A stretch of 64,000 nt of DNA from assembly GCA_964350265.1 (NCBI GenBank), contig CAYGJZ010000002.1, forward strand, positions 49,302-113,301, in the 5' to 3' direction. The stretch is from BQJD01 sp964350265. Lineage in GTDB: Bacteria; Pseudomonadota; Gammaproteobacteria; Arenicellales; CAJQKF01. Below, one piece after another: positions 34,081 to 41,889 of this stretch. The translations under genes were made by a program, and so were the position numbers. The first letter of the stretch is position 1. The number at the start of each line of letters is the position of its first letter. The notes under the pieces were generated by a model that worked only from the letters and a program-made list of their open reading frames with translations, made no database searches and had not been told where the DNA came from.

Positions 34081-35875
34081 AACCGATTCCTCCTCGGGGG
34101 TTGGCAGCGGCGCGAATGCGACCGTCGCGTTCACGCGCAATGGCCGTCAGGCGGCCCTCGGACCATGGTCCGTTCTCGTTGACCTCGTGGCCACGCCGTT
34201 TCAGCTCGTCGATGACCTCCGCGCCGAAGCGGCTTTCCACCACCAGCTTGCCCGGCGAAGCATGCCGGGGATAGAAGGAGTTCGGCCAGTGCTCGGAATG
34301 AAAGGCCGGTGCCTCGATGGCCTCCTGCAGGCCGGTGCCATGCAGCAGGTGGCGCAACAGGAAGCTGGTCTGCCACTGGTCCTGCTGGTCGCCACCGGGG
34401 GTGCCGCAGGCGAGGTAGCCACGGCCGTCGCGGAGCACCAGTGTCGGCGTCAGGGTGGTGCGCGGACGGGTGCCGGGCACCAGGCTGGACGGCAGTTCAC
34501 CGTCCAGCCAGGTCATCTGTGCGCGGGTGCCGAGGGGAAAGCCGAGGGCGGCGATCACCGGCGAGGACTGCAGCCAGCCACCGGACGGGGTCGCCGAGAC
34601 CATGTGCCCGGCCTCGTCGACCACGTCGATGTGGCAGGTGTCGCCGGCCACGCTGGCCAGGTAGCCAGGCGCGGCCACCTCGCCCACGGTGGGCTCGCCG
34701 CCGCCGTAGGCGGACAGCAGGCCACCCTCGCGCACGCGGGCGGTGGCGGCGGCGTAGTCGAAGGCCGGCGCCGGCCCGTCGGCGTCGCCCGGACGCCAGC
34801 GGTTGTCGGCGGTATCGCCGATCAGCGCCCGGCGGACCTCGTTGTACTCCCGCGACAGCAGTCGGTCCATCGGCACCGTGCCGTGCAGCGGGTCGCCGTA
34901 CCAGGTCTCGCGGTCGGCGAAGGCGAGTTTCATTGCCTCGGTCACCCGGTGCACGAACTCGGCGCCGTTGGGGTCCAGTGCGGACATTTCCTCGGCATCG
35001 AGCAGGGCCAGGGTCTGCAGCAGGGCCGGTCCCTGGCTCCAGGCCGGGCACTTGGCCACCTGCCAGCCGGCATAGTCGAGGCTGACCGGGGACTCCACCG
35101 AGGCCGACCAGTTGGCCAGGTCATCGCCGCGCAGCAGGGCCGGGTGCTCCTGGCCGGTCACGTCCATGGCCACCGCGTGCTGGCAGAAGCGGTCGATTTC
35201 CTCGGCGACGAAGCCGTTGGACCAGGCCCTGCGGGCGGCGTCGATGCGTGCTTCGCGGTTGCCGCCGGCTTCGCGGGAAACCTGGACCAGGCGTCGGAAG
35301 GTGTTGGCCAGCGGCGTGTTGACCAGCAACGAGTCAACGGCGGGGACGCAGCCGCCAGGCAGGAACAGCGCCGCGGAGTCCGGCCAGTACTTGCGGAACA
35401 GGCCTTCCGCCGCCGCCAGCGTGTCGTGCAGGCGCGGGCTGACCGGCACGCCGTGCTCGGCGTAGTGGATGGCGCACTCGAGCACGTCGCCGAGTTCCAG
35501 CGTGCCGTGGTCGCGCAGTACGCGCACCCAGCCATCGAAGGCCCCCGGCACCACCGCGGGAAGCAGTCCGGTGCCGGGCACCATGTCCAGGCCCAGGGCG
35601 TGGAAGCGTTCGCGGGTGGCGGCGGCGGGCACCGGGCCCTGGCCACACACCGACAGCGTCTCGCCGTTGTCGGCGCGGTGCAGCAGGATGGCCACGTCGC
35701 CGGCGGGGCCGTTCAGGTGCGGCGCCACCACCTGCAGCACGAAGCCCCCGGCCACTGCCGCGTCGAAGGCATTGCCGCCGCGTTCCAGGATGCGCATGGC
35801 GCAGGAACTGGCGATCCAGTGCGACGACGATACCGCGCCAAAGGTGCCGACGATTTCCGGCCTCGTAAGCTGCAT
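34064..35875 (-). CDS. Gamma-glutamyltransferase-family protein, probably cytoplasmic
   Basis: This 603-residue Ntn-hydrolase-fold protein spans both GGT subunits. N-terminal elements are SSSHWIASSCAMRILERGGNAFDAAVAGGFVLQVV and PAVVPGAFDGWVRVLRDHG. The autocleavage site reads GDTCHIDVVD, keeping the Thr nucleophile, though the second Thr of TTHxSVVD is Cys. GTPGGDQQDQWQ matches the C-terminal GxPGG loop. No signal peptide, unlike classical periplasmic GGT, so the substrate is probably imported first. It is the first structural gene after the regulator, and its promoter overlaps an operator. Cephalosporin-acylase-like activity is an alternative. Confidence 0.9.
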   Translation of the reverse strand: MQLTRPEIVGTFGAVSSSHWIASSCAMRILERGGNAFDAAVAGGFVLQVVAPHLNGPAGDVAILLHRADNGETLSVCGQGPVPAAATRERFHALGLDMVPGTGLLPAVVPGAFDGWVRVLRDHGTLELGDVLECAIHYAEHGVPVSPRLHDTLAAAEGLFRKYWPDSAALFLPGGCVPAVDSLLVNTPLANTFRRLVQVSREAGGNREARIDAARRAWSNGFVAEEIDRFCQHAVAMDVTGQEHPALLRGDDLANWSASVESPVSLDYAGWQVAKCPAWSQGPALLQTLALLDAEEMSALDPNGAEFVHRVTEAMKLAFADRETWYGDPLHGTVPMDRLLSREYNEVRRALIGDTADNRWRPGDADGPAPAFDYAAATARVREGGLLSAYGGGEPTVGEVAAPGYLASVAGDTCHIDVVDEAGHMVSATPSGGWLQSSPVIAALGFPLGTRAQMTWLDGELPSSLVPGTRPRTTLTPTLVLRDGRGYLACGTPGGDQQDQWQTSFLLRHLLHGTGLQEAIEAPAFHSEHWPNSFYPRHASPGKLVVESRFGAEVIDELKRRGHEVNENGPWSEGRLTAIARERDGRIRAAANPRGGIGYAVGR

Positions 35876-35910
35876 CTGAACCTGTCCCATCCCGAAAAGC
35901 GGTTGCATGA

Positions 35911-35954
35911 GAACCAATCAACTATAATGGTTCGCAATTATGGAACCATTATAG
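35911..35954. promoter_or_regulatory. Operator: CTATAATGGTTC inverted repeat plus GAACCAAT half-site
   Basis: CTATAATGGTTC (35922-35933) and its exact reverse complement (35943-35954) flank a 9-bp AT-rich spacer. A further GAACCAAT half-site lies at 35911-35918. Two more direct GAACCAAT copies precede the GntR gene (36707, 36718). The repeat covers the -10 box of the GGT/TRAP operon promoter. Confidence 0.8.
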
Positions 35955-35977
35955 GCACAGCCTCGAAGACGAGTCAA
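35948..35977 (-). promoter_or_regulatory. Promoter of the GGT/TRAP/dehydrogenase operon
   Basis: On the - strand TTGACT (35977-35972) is separated by 18 bp from a perfect TATAAT (35953-35948). The -10 box lies inside one arm of the GntR-type inverted repeat, so a bound regulator would block polymerase. Transcription should start near 35941. Confidence 0.75.
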
Positions 35978-36010
35978 AGCGTTCGCGGAGGTGTCCGGAG
36001 CGGCCTGCCG

Positions 36011-36670
36011 TCAGTCGACCAGCAGGTTGCCCTTGACCCGGGACAGGTGGTGCACGATGGCTTGTCTTGCCTGCTCCGCATCGCGTGCACAGAAGGCTTC
36101 GACGATGCGCTCGTGGTCGGCCTGGTAGGCGCGGCGACGGTCGTCGGTGAGCCCGCGGCGACGCAGTGCGCCCCATTCGTCGGAGCGGCGGATGCGATGC
36201 ATGCCCTCGACGATGCCGATCAGGTACTGGTTCTTGCTGGCGCGGGCAATGGCACGGTGAAAGCGGTTGTCCCACTGTTCGAACTCGGCCATGGAACGGG
36301 CCTCGCCACCGCGCATTACCAGCGTGCGTATGGCATCGAGCTCGGCGATGGAGGCGCGTGCGACGACCAGCCGAGCCAGCAGCGGTTCGATCAGCAGGCG
36401 GGCTTCCATCATCTCCTCCGGGTTGACCACGCTGACGTCGACGCCGGTGCGGGCATCGGCGGTGAGGTTGTCGGCGACGAAGGTGCCGCGGCCGACATGA
36501 CGCACGATCAGCCCGCGGCTCTCCAGGTTCCCGAGCACCCGCCGCACGGTGTTTCGACCGACGCCGTAGCGTTGCGCGAGCTCTCGTTCGGTGGGCAGCC
36601 GGGCGCCGGATTGCCAGTCCCCGGAGTCCAGTTTCTCCTGCAGTGCGTGTAGTAGTAGCTCTGCGCTCAT
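36011..36670 (-). CDS. GntR-family regulator, FCD subfamily
   Basis: This 219-residue protein has the winged helix SGARLPTERELAQRYGVGRNTVRRVLGNLESRGLIVRHVGRGTFV and an FCD effector domain with FEQWDNRFHRAIARASKNQ and YQADHERIVEAF metal/ligand residues. The start MSAELLLHALQEKL was chosen by domain length. It lies directly upstream of the GGT/TRAP operon on the same strand and diverges from the acyl-CoA synthetase operon. GAACCAAT repeats occur before both its own gene and the downstream operon, so it probably represses itself, the GGT operon and perhaps the divergent operon. Confidence 0.93.
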   Translation of the reverse strand: MSAELLLHALQEKLDSGDWQSGARLPTERELAQRYGVGRNTVRRVLGNLESRGLIVRHVGRGTFVADNLTADARTGVDVSVVNPEEMMEARLLIEPLLARLVVARASIAELDAIRTLVMRGGEARSMAEFEQWDNRFHRAIARASKNQYLIGIVEGMHRIRRSDEWGALRRRGLTDDRRRAYQADHERIVEAFCARDAEQARQAIVHHLSRVKGNLLVD

Positions 36671-36706
36671 GGTATCTTCGTGGTCCCCTGTGGAATGAAT
36701 TGAGCA

Positions 36707-36725
36707 GAACCAATGCGGAACCAAT
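36707..36725. promoter_or_regulatory. Two GAACCAAT direct repeats, 11 bp apart
   Basis: GAACCAAT occurs at 36707-36714 and 36718-36725, one helical turn apart, between the GntR gene and the divergent acyl-CoA synthetase gene. The half-site is the same as in the 35911-35954 operator. Confidence 0.65.
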
Positions 36726-36744
36726 ATACCAAAGCTGCGCGACC

Positions 36745-38457
36745 ATGGGTAGGGTCAGTTCATCGCCTTGCGGACGCCACGGGTGGACGCCGGTGAGCGG
36801 GCCCGTGGATCCGTCCGCGTCGCAGCGCGTGGCCCTGTTCGAAACCGACCTGCCGCGCCGCGCCGCCAACCACGCCGCGCTGACGCCGCTGTCCTTTCTT
36901 CGTCGCTCGGCCGCGGTCTACCCGGACAAGGTCGCGGTCATCCACGGCCCGTTGCAGTACCGCTACGACGAACTGTACCGCCGCTGCCGCGCACTGGCCT
37001 CGGCGCTGTCTCGCGCCGGCGTACGTCCGGGGGAGGCGGTGTCGGTGCTGGCCCCCAACGTGCCGCCGTTGCTGGAAGCCCACTACGGCGTGGCCATGGC
37101 CGGCGCCATTCTCAACGCCATCAACACCCGGCTCGACGCGGCCTCCATCGGCTTCATCCTGGAACATGCGAAGACCCGGGTGTTGATCGTCGACGCCGCG
37201 TGGTCGCAGGTGGCTGCCGAGGCGATCACGGCAAGCGGCGCCTCGCCGACGGTGGTGGTCTACCACGATCCCACCGCGGCGGACGAGGCCGGGCAGCCCG
37301 GCGCGCTCGATGGCGAGGACTACGAGGCGTTTCTTGCCGGCGGCGATCCGGACTGTGCCTGGCAGGGGCCGGACGACGAGTGGCAGGCGATCAGCCTGAA
37401 CTACACCTCCGGCACCACCGGCAATCCCAAGGGCGTGGTCTACAGCCACCGCGGCGCCTGCCTGAACGCCCTGGGCAACGTGATGACCTTCGGCCTGGAT
37501 GCGCGCTCGGTCTACCTGTGGACGCTGCCCATGTTCCACTGCAACGGCTGGACCTACACCTGGGCGGTGACCGCCGCCGGTGGTACCCACGTCTGCCTGC
37601 GCCGGGTGGAGCGCGACGCGGTGCTGGACAGCATCCGCGCCCACCGGGTGTCGCACATGTGCGGCGCGCCGATCATTCTCAACATGCTGGCCCGCGGCGA
37701 AGGTGACAGCGAACCGTTGCCGCACACGGTGGAAGTCGCCACCGGCGGGGCGGCGCCGCCGACCACGGTGATCCGCGCCCTCGAGCAGCAGGGCTTTCGC
37801 GTCACCCACCTCTACGGCCTGACCGAGAGCTACGGTCCGGCCACGGTCTGCGTGTGGCAGCCGGCCTGGGACGACCTCGACCTGGCCGAGCGCGGCGTGC
37901 ACATGGCGCGGCAGGGCGTCAGCCATGTCACCGCCGACGAGGCCATCGTCGCCGATCCGCAAAGCGGTGTCGCGGTGCCCCGGGACGGAGTCACCATGGG
38001 CGAGATCCTGCTGCGTGGCAATACCGTGATGAAGGGCTACCTGAAGAATCCCGAGGCCACCGACGAGGCCCTGCGCGACGGCTGGTTCCGTACCGGCGAC
38101 CTGGCGGTGTGGCACGCCGACGGCTACATCGAGATCAAGGACCGTTCCAAGGACATCATCATTTCCGGCGGTGAGAACATCTCCAGCCTGGAGGTGGAGG
38201 AAGTGCTCTACGCCCACCCCGCGGTGCTGGAGGCGGCGGTGGTGGCACGGCCGGACGAGAAGTGGGGGGAGACACCCTGTGCCTTCGTCACCCTGCGCGC
38301 GGGGGCCGAGGTCGACGACGCCGGCATCATCGCCTGGTGCCGCGAACGCATGGCCCACTTCAAGGCACCGAAGACGGTGATCTTCGGTGAGCTGCCGAAG
38401 ACCTCCACGGGCAAGATCCAGAAACACGTGCTGCGGGAACGGGCGGCGGCATGCTGA
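36745..38457 (+). CDS. AMP-dependent acyl-CoA synthetase
   Basis: This adenylate-forming ligase of up to 570 residues has the P-loop YTSGTTGNPKGVVYSHRGA, the A5 motif LYGLTESYGPATVC, and FRTGDLAVWHADGYIEIKDRSKDIIISGGENISSLEVE. The lid lysine is in KTSTGKIQKHVL. It activates a medium/long-chain or branched acid to its CoA ester. Start is uncertain: ATG at 36745 lacks a ribosome-binding site, and GTG at 36793 gives a length closer to homologues. It heads an operon with SDR, acyl-CoA dehydrogenase, APH-type and DUF6285-like genes, a beta-oxidation-like module. Confidence 0.93.
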   Translation: MGRVSSSPCGRHGWTPVSGPVDPSASQRVALFETDLPRRAANHAALTPLSFLRRSAAVYPDKVAVIHGPLQYRYDELYRRCRALASALSRAGVRPGEAVSVLAPNVPPLLEAHYGVAMAGAILNAINTRLDAASIGFILEHAKTRVLIVDAAWSQVAAEAITASGASPTVVVYHDPTAADEAGQPGALDGEDYEAFLAGGDPDCAWQGPDDEWQAISLNYTSGTTGNPKGVVYSHRGACLNALGNVMTFGLDARSVYLWTLPMFHCNGWTYTWAVTAAGGTHVCLRRVERDAVLDSIRAHRVSHMCGAPIILNMLARGEGDSEPLPHTVEVATGGAAPPTTVIRALEQQGFRVTHLYGLTESYGPATVCVWQPAWDDLDLAERGVHMARQGVSHVTADEAIVADPQSGVAVPRDGVTMGEILLRGNTVMKGYLKNPEATDEALRDGWFRTGDLAVWHADGYIEIKDRSKDIIISGGENISSLEVEEVLYAHPAVLEAAVVARPDEKWGETPCAFVTLRAGAEVDDAGIIAWCRERMAHFKAPKTVIFGELPKTSTGKIQKHVLRERAAAC

Positions 38458-38477
38458 GCAGCGGCGGGAGCACGCAG

Positions 38478-39245
38478 ATGGCCAACGGCTTCGACATCCA
38501 CGGCCGGCACGTGCTGGTCACCGGCGCCTCCAGCGGTCTTGGCCGCTACTTCGCGCGCATGCTGGCCGCCGACGGTGCCCTGGTGACCCTGGCGGCGCGG
38601 CGCGAAGCCGCCTTGCAGGCGGTGGTGGACGAGATCGTCGCCGATGGTGGCGAGGCACGCTCGGTGGTCATGGACGTGACCAGCGAGGCGTCGGTGCAGG
38701 CAGCCTTCGCCGCCGCCGAGGTCGATGGTCGACCGCCGTCCATCGTCATCAACAACGCCGGCGTGGCGCGGACCAACCGGGCGCTGGAGACCAGCGCCGA
38801 GGAGTTCGACGGCGTGCTCGACACCAACCTGCGCGGTGCCTTCCTGGTGGCGCGCGAGGCGGCCGCGCGGATGGTCGCGGCGGACATCGGCGGCAGCATC
38901 GTCAACATCGCATCCATTCTCGGTCTCGGCGTGGCCGGCGCGGTGATGCCCTACGCGGTGTCCAAGGCGGGCCTGGTGCACATGACCCGTTCGCTGGCGC
39001 TGGAATGGGCCCGGCACGGCATCCGCGTCAATGCCCTGGCGCCGGGCTACGTCGAGACCGACCTGAACGCGGACTTCCTCGCCTCCGAGGCCGGAGGCGC
39101 GCTGCGCAAGCGCATACCCATGCGACGCTTCGGCCGGCTCGAGGAGCTGGCCGGGCCGTTGCGACTGCTGGTTTCCGACGCCGGCGCCTACATGACCGGC
39201 AGCGTGGTGACCGTGGATGGCGGTCACCTGGTCGCCTCGCTGTAG
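38478..39245 (+). CDS. SDR-family oxidoreductase
   Basis: This 255-residue classical SDR has the NAD(P) site TGASSGLGRYFA, NNAG, and the catalytic Ser/Tyr/Lys in NIASILGLGVAGAVMPYAVSKAG. The C-terminal VTVDGGHLV is standard. It would oxidise or reduce a hydroxyl/keto group, for example a 3-hydroxyacyl-CoA, given the acyl-CoA synthetase before and acyl-CoA dehydrogenase after it. ATG at MANGFDIHG follows GGGAG at 8 nt and is preferred over an ATG overlapping the upstream stop. Confidence 0.93.
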   Translation: MANGFDIHGRHVLVTGASSGLGRYFARMLAADGALVTLAARREAALQAVVDEIVADGGEARSVVMDVTSEASVQAAFAAAEVDGRPPSIVINNAGVARTNRALETSAEEFDGVLDTNLRGAFLVAREAAARMVAADIGGSIVNIASILGLGVAGAVMPYAVSKAGLVHMTRSLALEWARHGIRVNALAPGYVETDLNADFLASEAGGALRKRIPMRRFGRLEELAGPLRLLVSDAGAYMTGSVVTVDGGHLVASL

Positions 39246-39277
39246 ACGGCGTCGCCCACCCTTCACGGAGTACCCCG

Positions 39278-40477
39278 ATGGATTTTTCACTGCCCCCCCG
39301 GCTGGAATCGTTGCGCGGCGATGTTCGCGCCTTTGTCGACCAGCACATCCTGCCGCTGGAAGCCGACCCGGGCAATTACGACGAACACGAGAACATTGCC
39401 GCCGACGTGCTCGATCGCGTGCGTGGCGAGGTCAAGGCAGCCGGCCTGTGGGCGCCGCAGTTGCCGCGGGAAGACGGCGGTCTCGGCCTCGACACCTTGT
39501 CCATGGCCGTGCTGTACGAGGAGATGGGGCGTTCCATCTTCGGCCCGGTGTGCTTCAACTGCGCGGCGCCGGACGACGGCAACATGATCCTGCTCTCGCG
39601 GGTGGCGAGCGAGGCGCAGAAGGCGCGCTGGCTGGCACCCATTGCCGACGGCCGGGTGCGCTCCGCCTTCGCCATGACCGAGCCCATGCCCGGTTCCGGC
39701 TCCGACCCCTCGGCGATGCTGACCCGGGCCACCCGGGTTGGTGACGGCTGGCGCATCGACGGCCACAAGTGGTTCATCACCGGGGCCGGGGTGGCCAGCC
39801 ACTTCATCCTTCTTGCGCGCACCTCGGATGATCCACGCAAGGGACTGACTGCCTTCCTGTTCGACCGCGAACAGCCGGGCTGGGAAGTGGTGCGGCGCAT
39901 TCCGATCATGGGGCCGGAAGAACATGGCGGGCACTGCGAGCTGCGTTTCGACGGTCTGGAAGTATCGGACGAGAACGTGCTGATGAACGTCGGCGATGGC
40001 CTCAAGGTCACCCAGATCCGTCTCGGCACCGCGCGCCTGACCCACTGCATGCGCTGGCTGGGCATGGCCAAGCGGGCGCTGGAAATCGCCGGCGACTACG
40101 TGCGTGAACGACGCAGTTTCGGCATGACGCTGGCCGAGCACGAGGGCGTGCAGTGGATGCTGGGCGAGGCGGCGATGGAGATCGAGACCGGACGGCTGCT
40201 TACCGCCAAGGCCGCCTGCATGCTGGATCGCGGCGACTTCGCCAAGCGCGAGGTGTCGATGGCCAAGGTGCAGGTGTCCGAAACCCTGCACAAGGCCATC
40301 GATACCGCCATCCAGCTGTGCGGTGCGCGTGGCTATTCCCGTGACACGCCGCTGGAATGGATGTACCGCTATGCCCGCCAGGCCCGCCTGGTGGATGGCG
40401 CCTCGGAGGTGCACAAGATGGTGCTGGCGCAGACCTTCCTCGCCGAGGGCAACGACTTCTGGAGGTGGACCCCTTGA
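39278..40477 (+). CDS. Acyl-CoA dehydrogenase
   Basis: This 399-residue FAD enzyme has the three ACAD domains in order: helical N-terminal (GLWAPQLPREDGGLG), beta domain (SAFAMTEPMPGSGSDP, then WRIDGHKWFITGAG) and C-terminal helices (RLTHCMRWLGMAKRALEIAGDYVRERRSFG, QLCGARGYSRDTPLEWMYRYAR). It introduces a double bond into an acyl-CoA and passes electrons to ETF. A TTGA overlap couples it to the following APH-type gene, an arrangement seen in many ACAD10/FadE36-like modules. Confidence 0.95.
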   Translation: MDFSLPPRLESLRGDVRAFVDQHILPLEADPGNYDEHENIAADVLDRVRGEVKAAGLWAPQLPREDGGLGLDTLSMAVLYEEMGRSIFGPVCFNCAAPDDGNMILLSRVASEAQKARWLAPIADGRVRSAFAMTEPMPGSGSDPSAMLTRATRVGDGWRIDGHKWFITGAGVASHFILLARTSDDPRKGLTAFLFDREQPGWEVVRRIPIMGPEEHGGHCELRFDGLEVSDENVLMNVGDGLKVTQIRLGTARLTHCMRWLGMAKRALEIAGDYVRERRSFGMTLAEHEGVQWMLGEAAMEIETGRLLTAKAACMLDRGDFAKREVSMAKVQVSETLHKAIDTAIQLCGARGYSRDTPLEWMYRYARQARLVDGASEVHKMVLAQTFLAEGNDFWRWTP

Positions 40478-41490
40478 GCGAAGCGCAGTACGACGCCCTG
40501 GCCGACTGGCTGCGCGGTGCCAGCGGGGCACGCGCGGCGACGGTGCATGAAGGTCGCCGCCTCGGTGGCGGTGCCATCCAGGACAACCGCGCGCTCACCG
40601 TCGAGTTCGACGGTGGCGACCTGCCGGGGCGCCAGTCGCTGGTGCTGCGGCGTTCCAATCCCGGCACCGTGGAAGCCAGCCATGACCGCGCCACCGAGTT
40701 CGCCCTGCTGACCGCGGCCCATGCCGCCGGGGTCAGCGTGCCCGAGCCGCTGTACCTGTGCGAGGACGAGTCGGTGTTCGACGGCGCCTTCTTCGTCATG
40801 CGCCAGGTGCCCGGCACCGGTCTCGGGCCGAAGGTGGTCAAGGACACCTCCCTCGGCGGCGACCGCGATCGCCTGGCCGTGGTGCTGGCAGAAGAATTGG
40901 CGCGCATCCACGGCATCACCCCGGCGGACGGCACGCTGTCGATGCTGGCGCCACCCCCCGACGACCCGGCGCTGGCCCTGGTGGGCTGCTACCGCCGCTG
41001 GCTGGACGAGCTGCAGGCCCGGCGGCCGGTGCTGGAGTGGGCCATTGACTGGCTGACCCGCCATGCACCGTCGCCAACGGACGTGGTGCTGTGCCACCGC
41101 GACTTCCGCACCGGCAACTACATGGTGGACGAGTCGGGCCTGACGGCGGTGCTGGACTGGGAGTTCGCCGGCTGGGGTGATCCGATGGAGGACCTCGGCT
41201 GGTTCATGAGTCGCTTCTGGCGCTTCGGCGCCGACCATCTCGCCGCCGGCGGCATTGCCGACGGCAAGGTCTTCATCGATGCCTATGCCCGTGCCGCGAA
41301 GCGCACGGTGGACCCCGAACGGCTGCGCTACTACGAGGTCATGGCCAACCTGCGCTGGGCGGTGATCGCGTTGCAGCAATGCCATCGCTTCGTGTCCGGC
41401 GCCGAGGCCGGCCTGGAACTGGCACTGATCGGTCGACGGGTACCGGAGATGGAAATGGAAATACTGGAGCTGACGGAGGCAAGGCCATGA
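40474..41490 (+). CDS. APH/ACAD10-type phosphotransferase
   Basis: This 338-residue kinase-fold protein has the catalytic loop VLCHRDFRTGNYMVD (HxD and N) and the metal aspartate in AVLDWEFAGWGDPMEDLGWF. ACAD10-type kinases phosphorylate hydroxy acids or hydroxyacyl-CoAs so that phosphate can leave during dehydration, which fits its coupling to an acyl-CoA dehydrogenase. Start is TTG, overlapping the ACAD stop, 8 nt after GGAGG. The gene after it begins in an ATGA overlap. Confidence 0.9.
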   Translation: MSEAQYDALADWLRGASGARAATVHEGRRLGGGAIQDNRALTVEFDGGDLPGRQSLVLRRSNPGTVEASHDRATEFALLTAAHAAGVSVPEPLYLCEDESVFDGAFFVMRQVPGTGLGPKVVKDTSLGGDRDRLAVVLAEELARIHGITPADGTLSMLAPPPDDPALALVGCYRRWLDELQARRPVLEWAIDWLTRHAPSPTDVVLCHRDFRTGNYMVDESGLTAVLDWEFAGWGDPMEDLGWFMSRFWRFGADHLAAGGIADGKVFIDAYARAAKRTVDPERLRYYEVMANLRWAVIALQQCHRFVSGAEAGLELALIGRRVPEMEMEILELTEARP

Positions 41491-41861
41491 AGCTTGCGCC
41501 GGACATTCTTGCCCTGCTGGAAGCCACCCGCACCACGCTGGTGGAGCGGGTTGCCCCGGCCCTGCGTGGCGGTGAACGCTACGAGGCGCTGCTGGCCGCC
41601 AACGCCCTGGCCACCGCGGTGCGCGAGCTGGCGGTGGATGCCGAAGACGACGAGCGGGAGCGCGACAACATTCTCTCATTGCTCGGCGGGAGCACCGGGG
41701 AGGGCAGTCTCGACGATGCCAGCCGCGCACTGGCCGAAGCCATCCGTGCCGGTGCCTTCGCCGAGCCGGCCCGGGCCAGGGCGCTGCACGCCTTGCTGCG
41801 CGCATCCACCGCCCGCCTGCTGGCGCAGACCAACCCGGTGGTGGCCGCCAAGTACCGCTGA
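41487..41861 (+). CDS. Small DUF6285-like protein
   Basis: This 124-residue, almost entirely helical, Ala/Leu/Glu-rich protein starts in an ATGA overlap with the phosphotransferase gene. The conserved-looking segments are PDILALLEATRTTLVERVAPAL, GGERYEALLAANALATAVREL and the final LLAQTNPVVAAKYR. Proteins of this form are regularly found directly after APH-type kinases in acyl-CoA modules and are assigned to DUF6285; the assignment is from memory of that context. It is probably a partner of the kinase, with unknown biochemical role. Confidence 0.8.
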   Translation: MKLAPDILALLEATRTTLVERVAPALRGGERYEALLAANALATAVRELAVDAEDDERERDNILSLLGGSTGEGSLDDASRALAEAIRAGAFAEPARARALHALLRASTARLLAQTNPVVAAKYR

Positions 41862-41889
41862 CCGGCAATCGCCGGCCAGCGGCGCCGGC

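Noticed and set aside
32293..34182. 629-codon open frame antisense to the TRAP permease
   Set aside because: It is an opposite-strand frame rich in His, Gln, Gly and Asp, typical of GC-rich antisense frames. The TRAP frame has full family homology.
33914..36652. 912-codon open frame antisense to the GGT-like and GntR genes
   Set aside because: It runs through three well-supported genes on the other strand and has low-complexity antisense composition.
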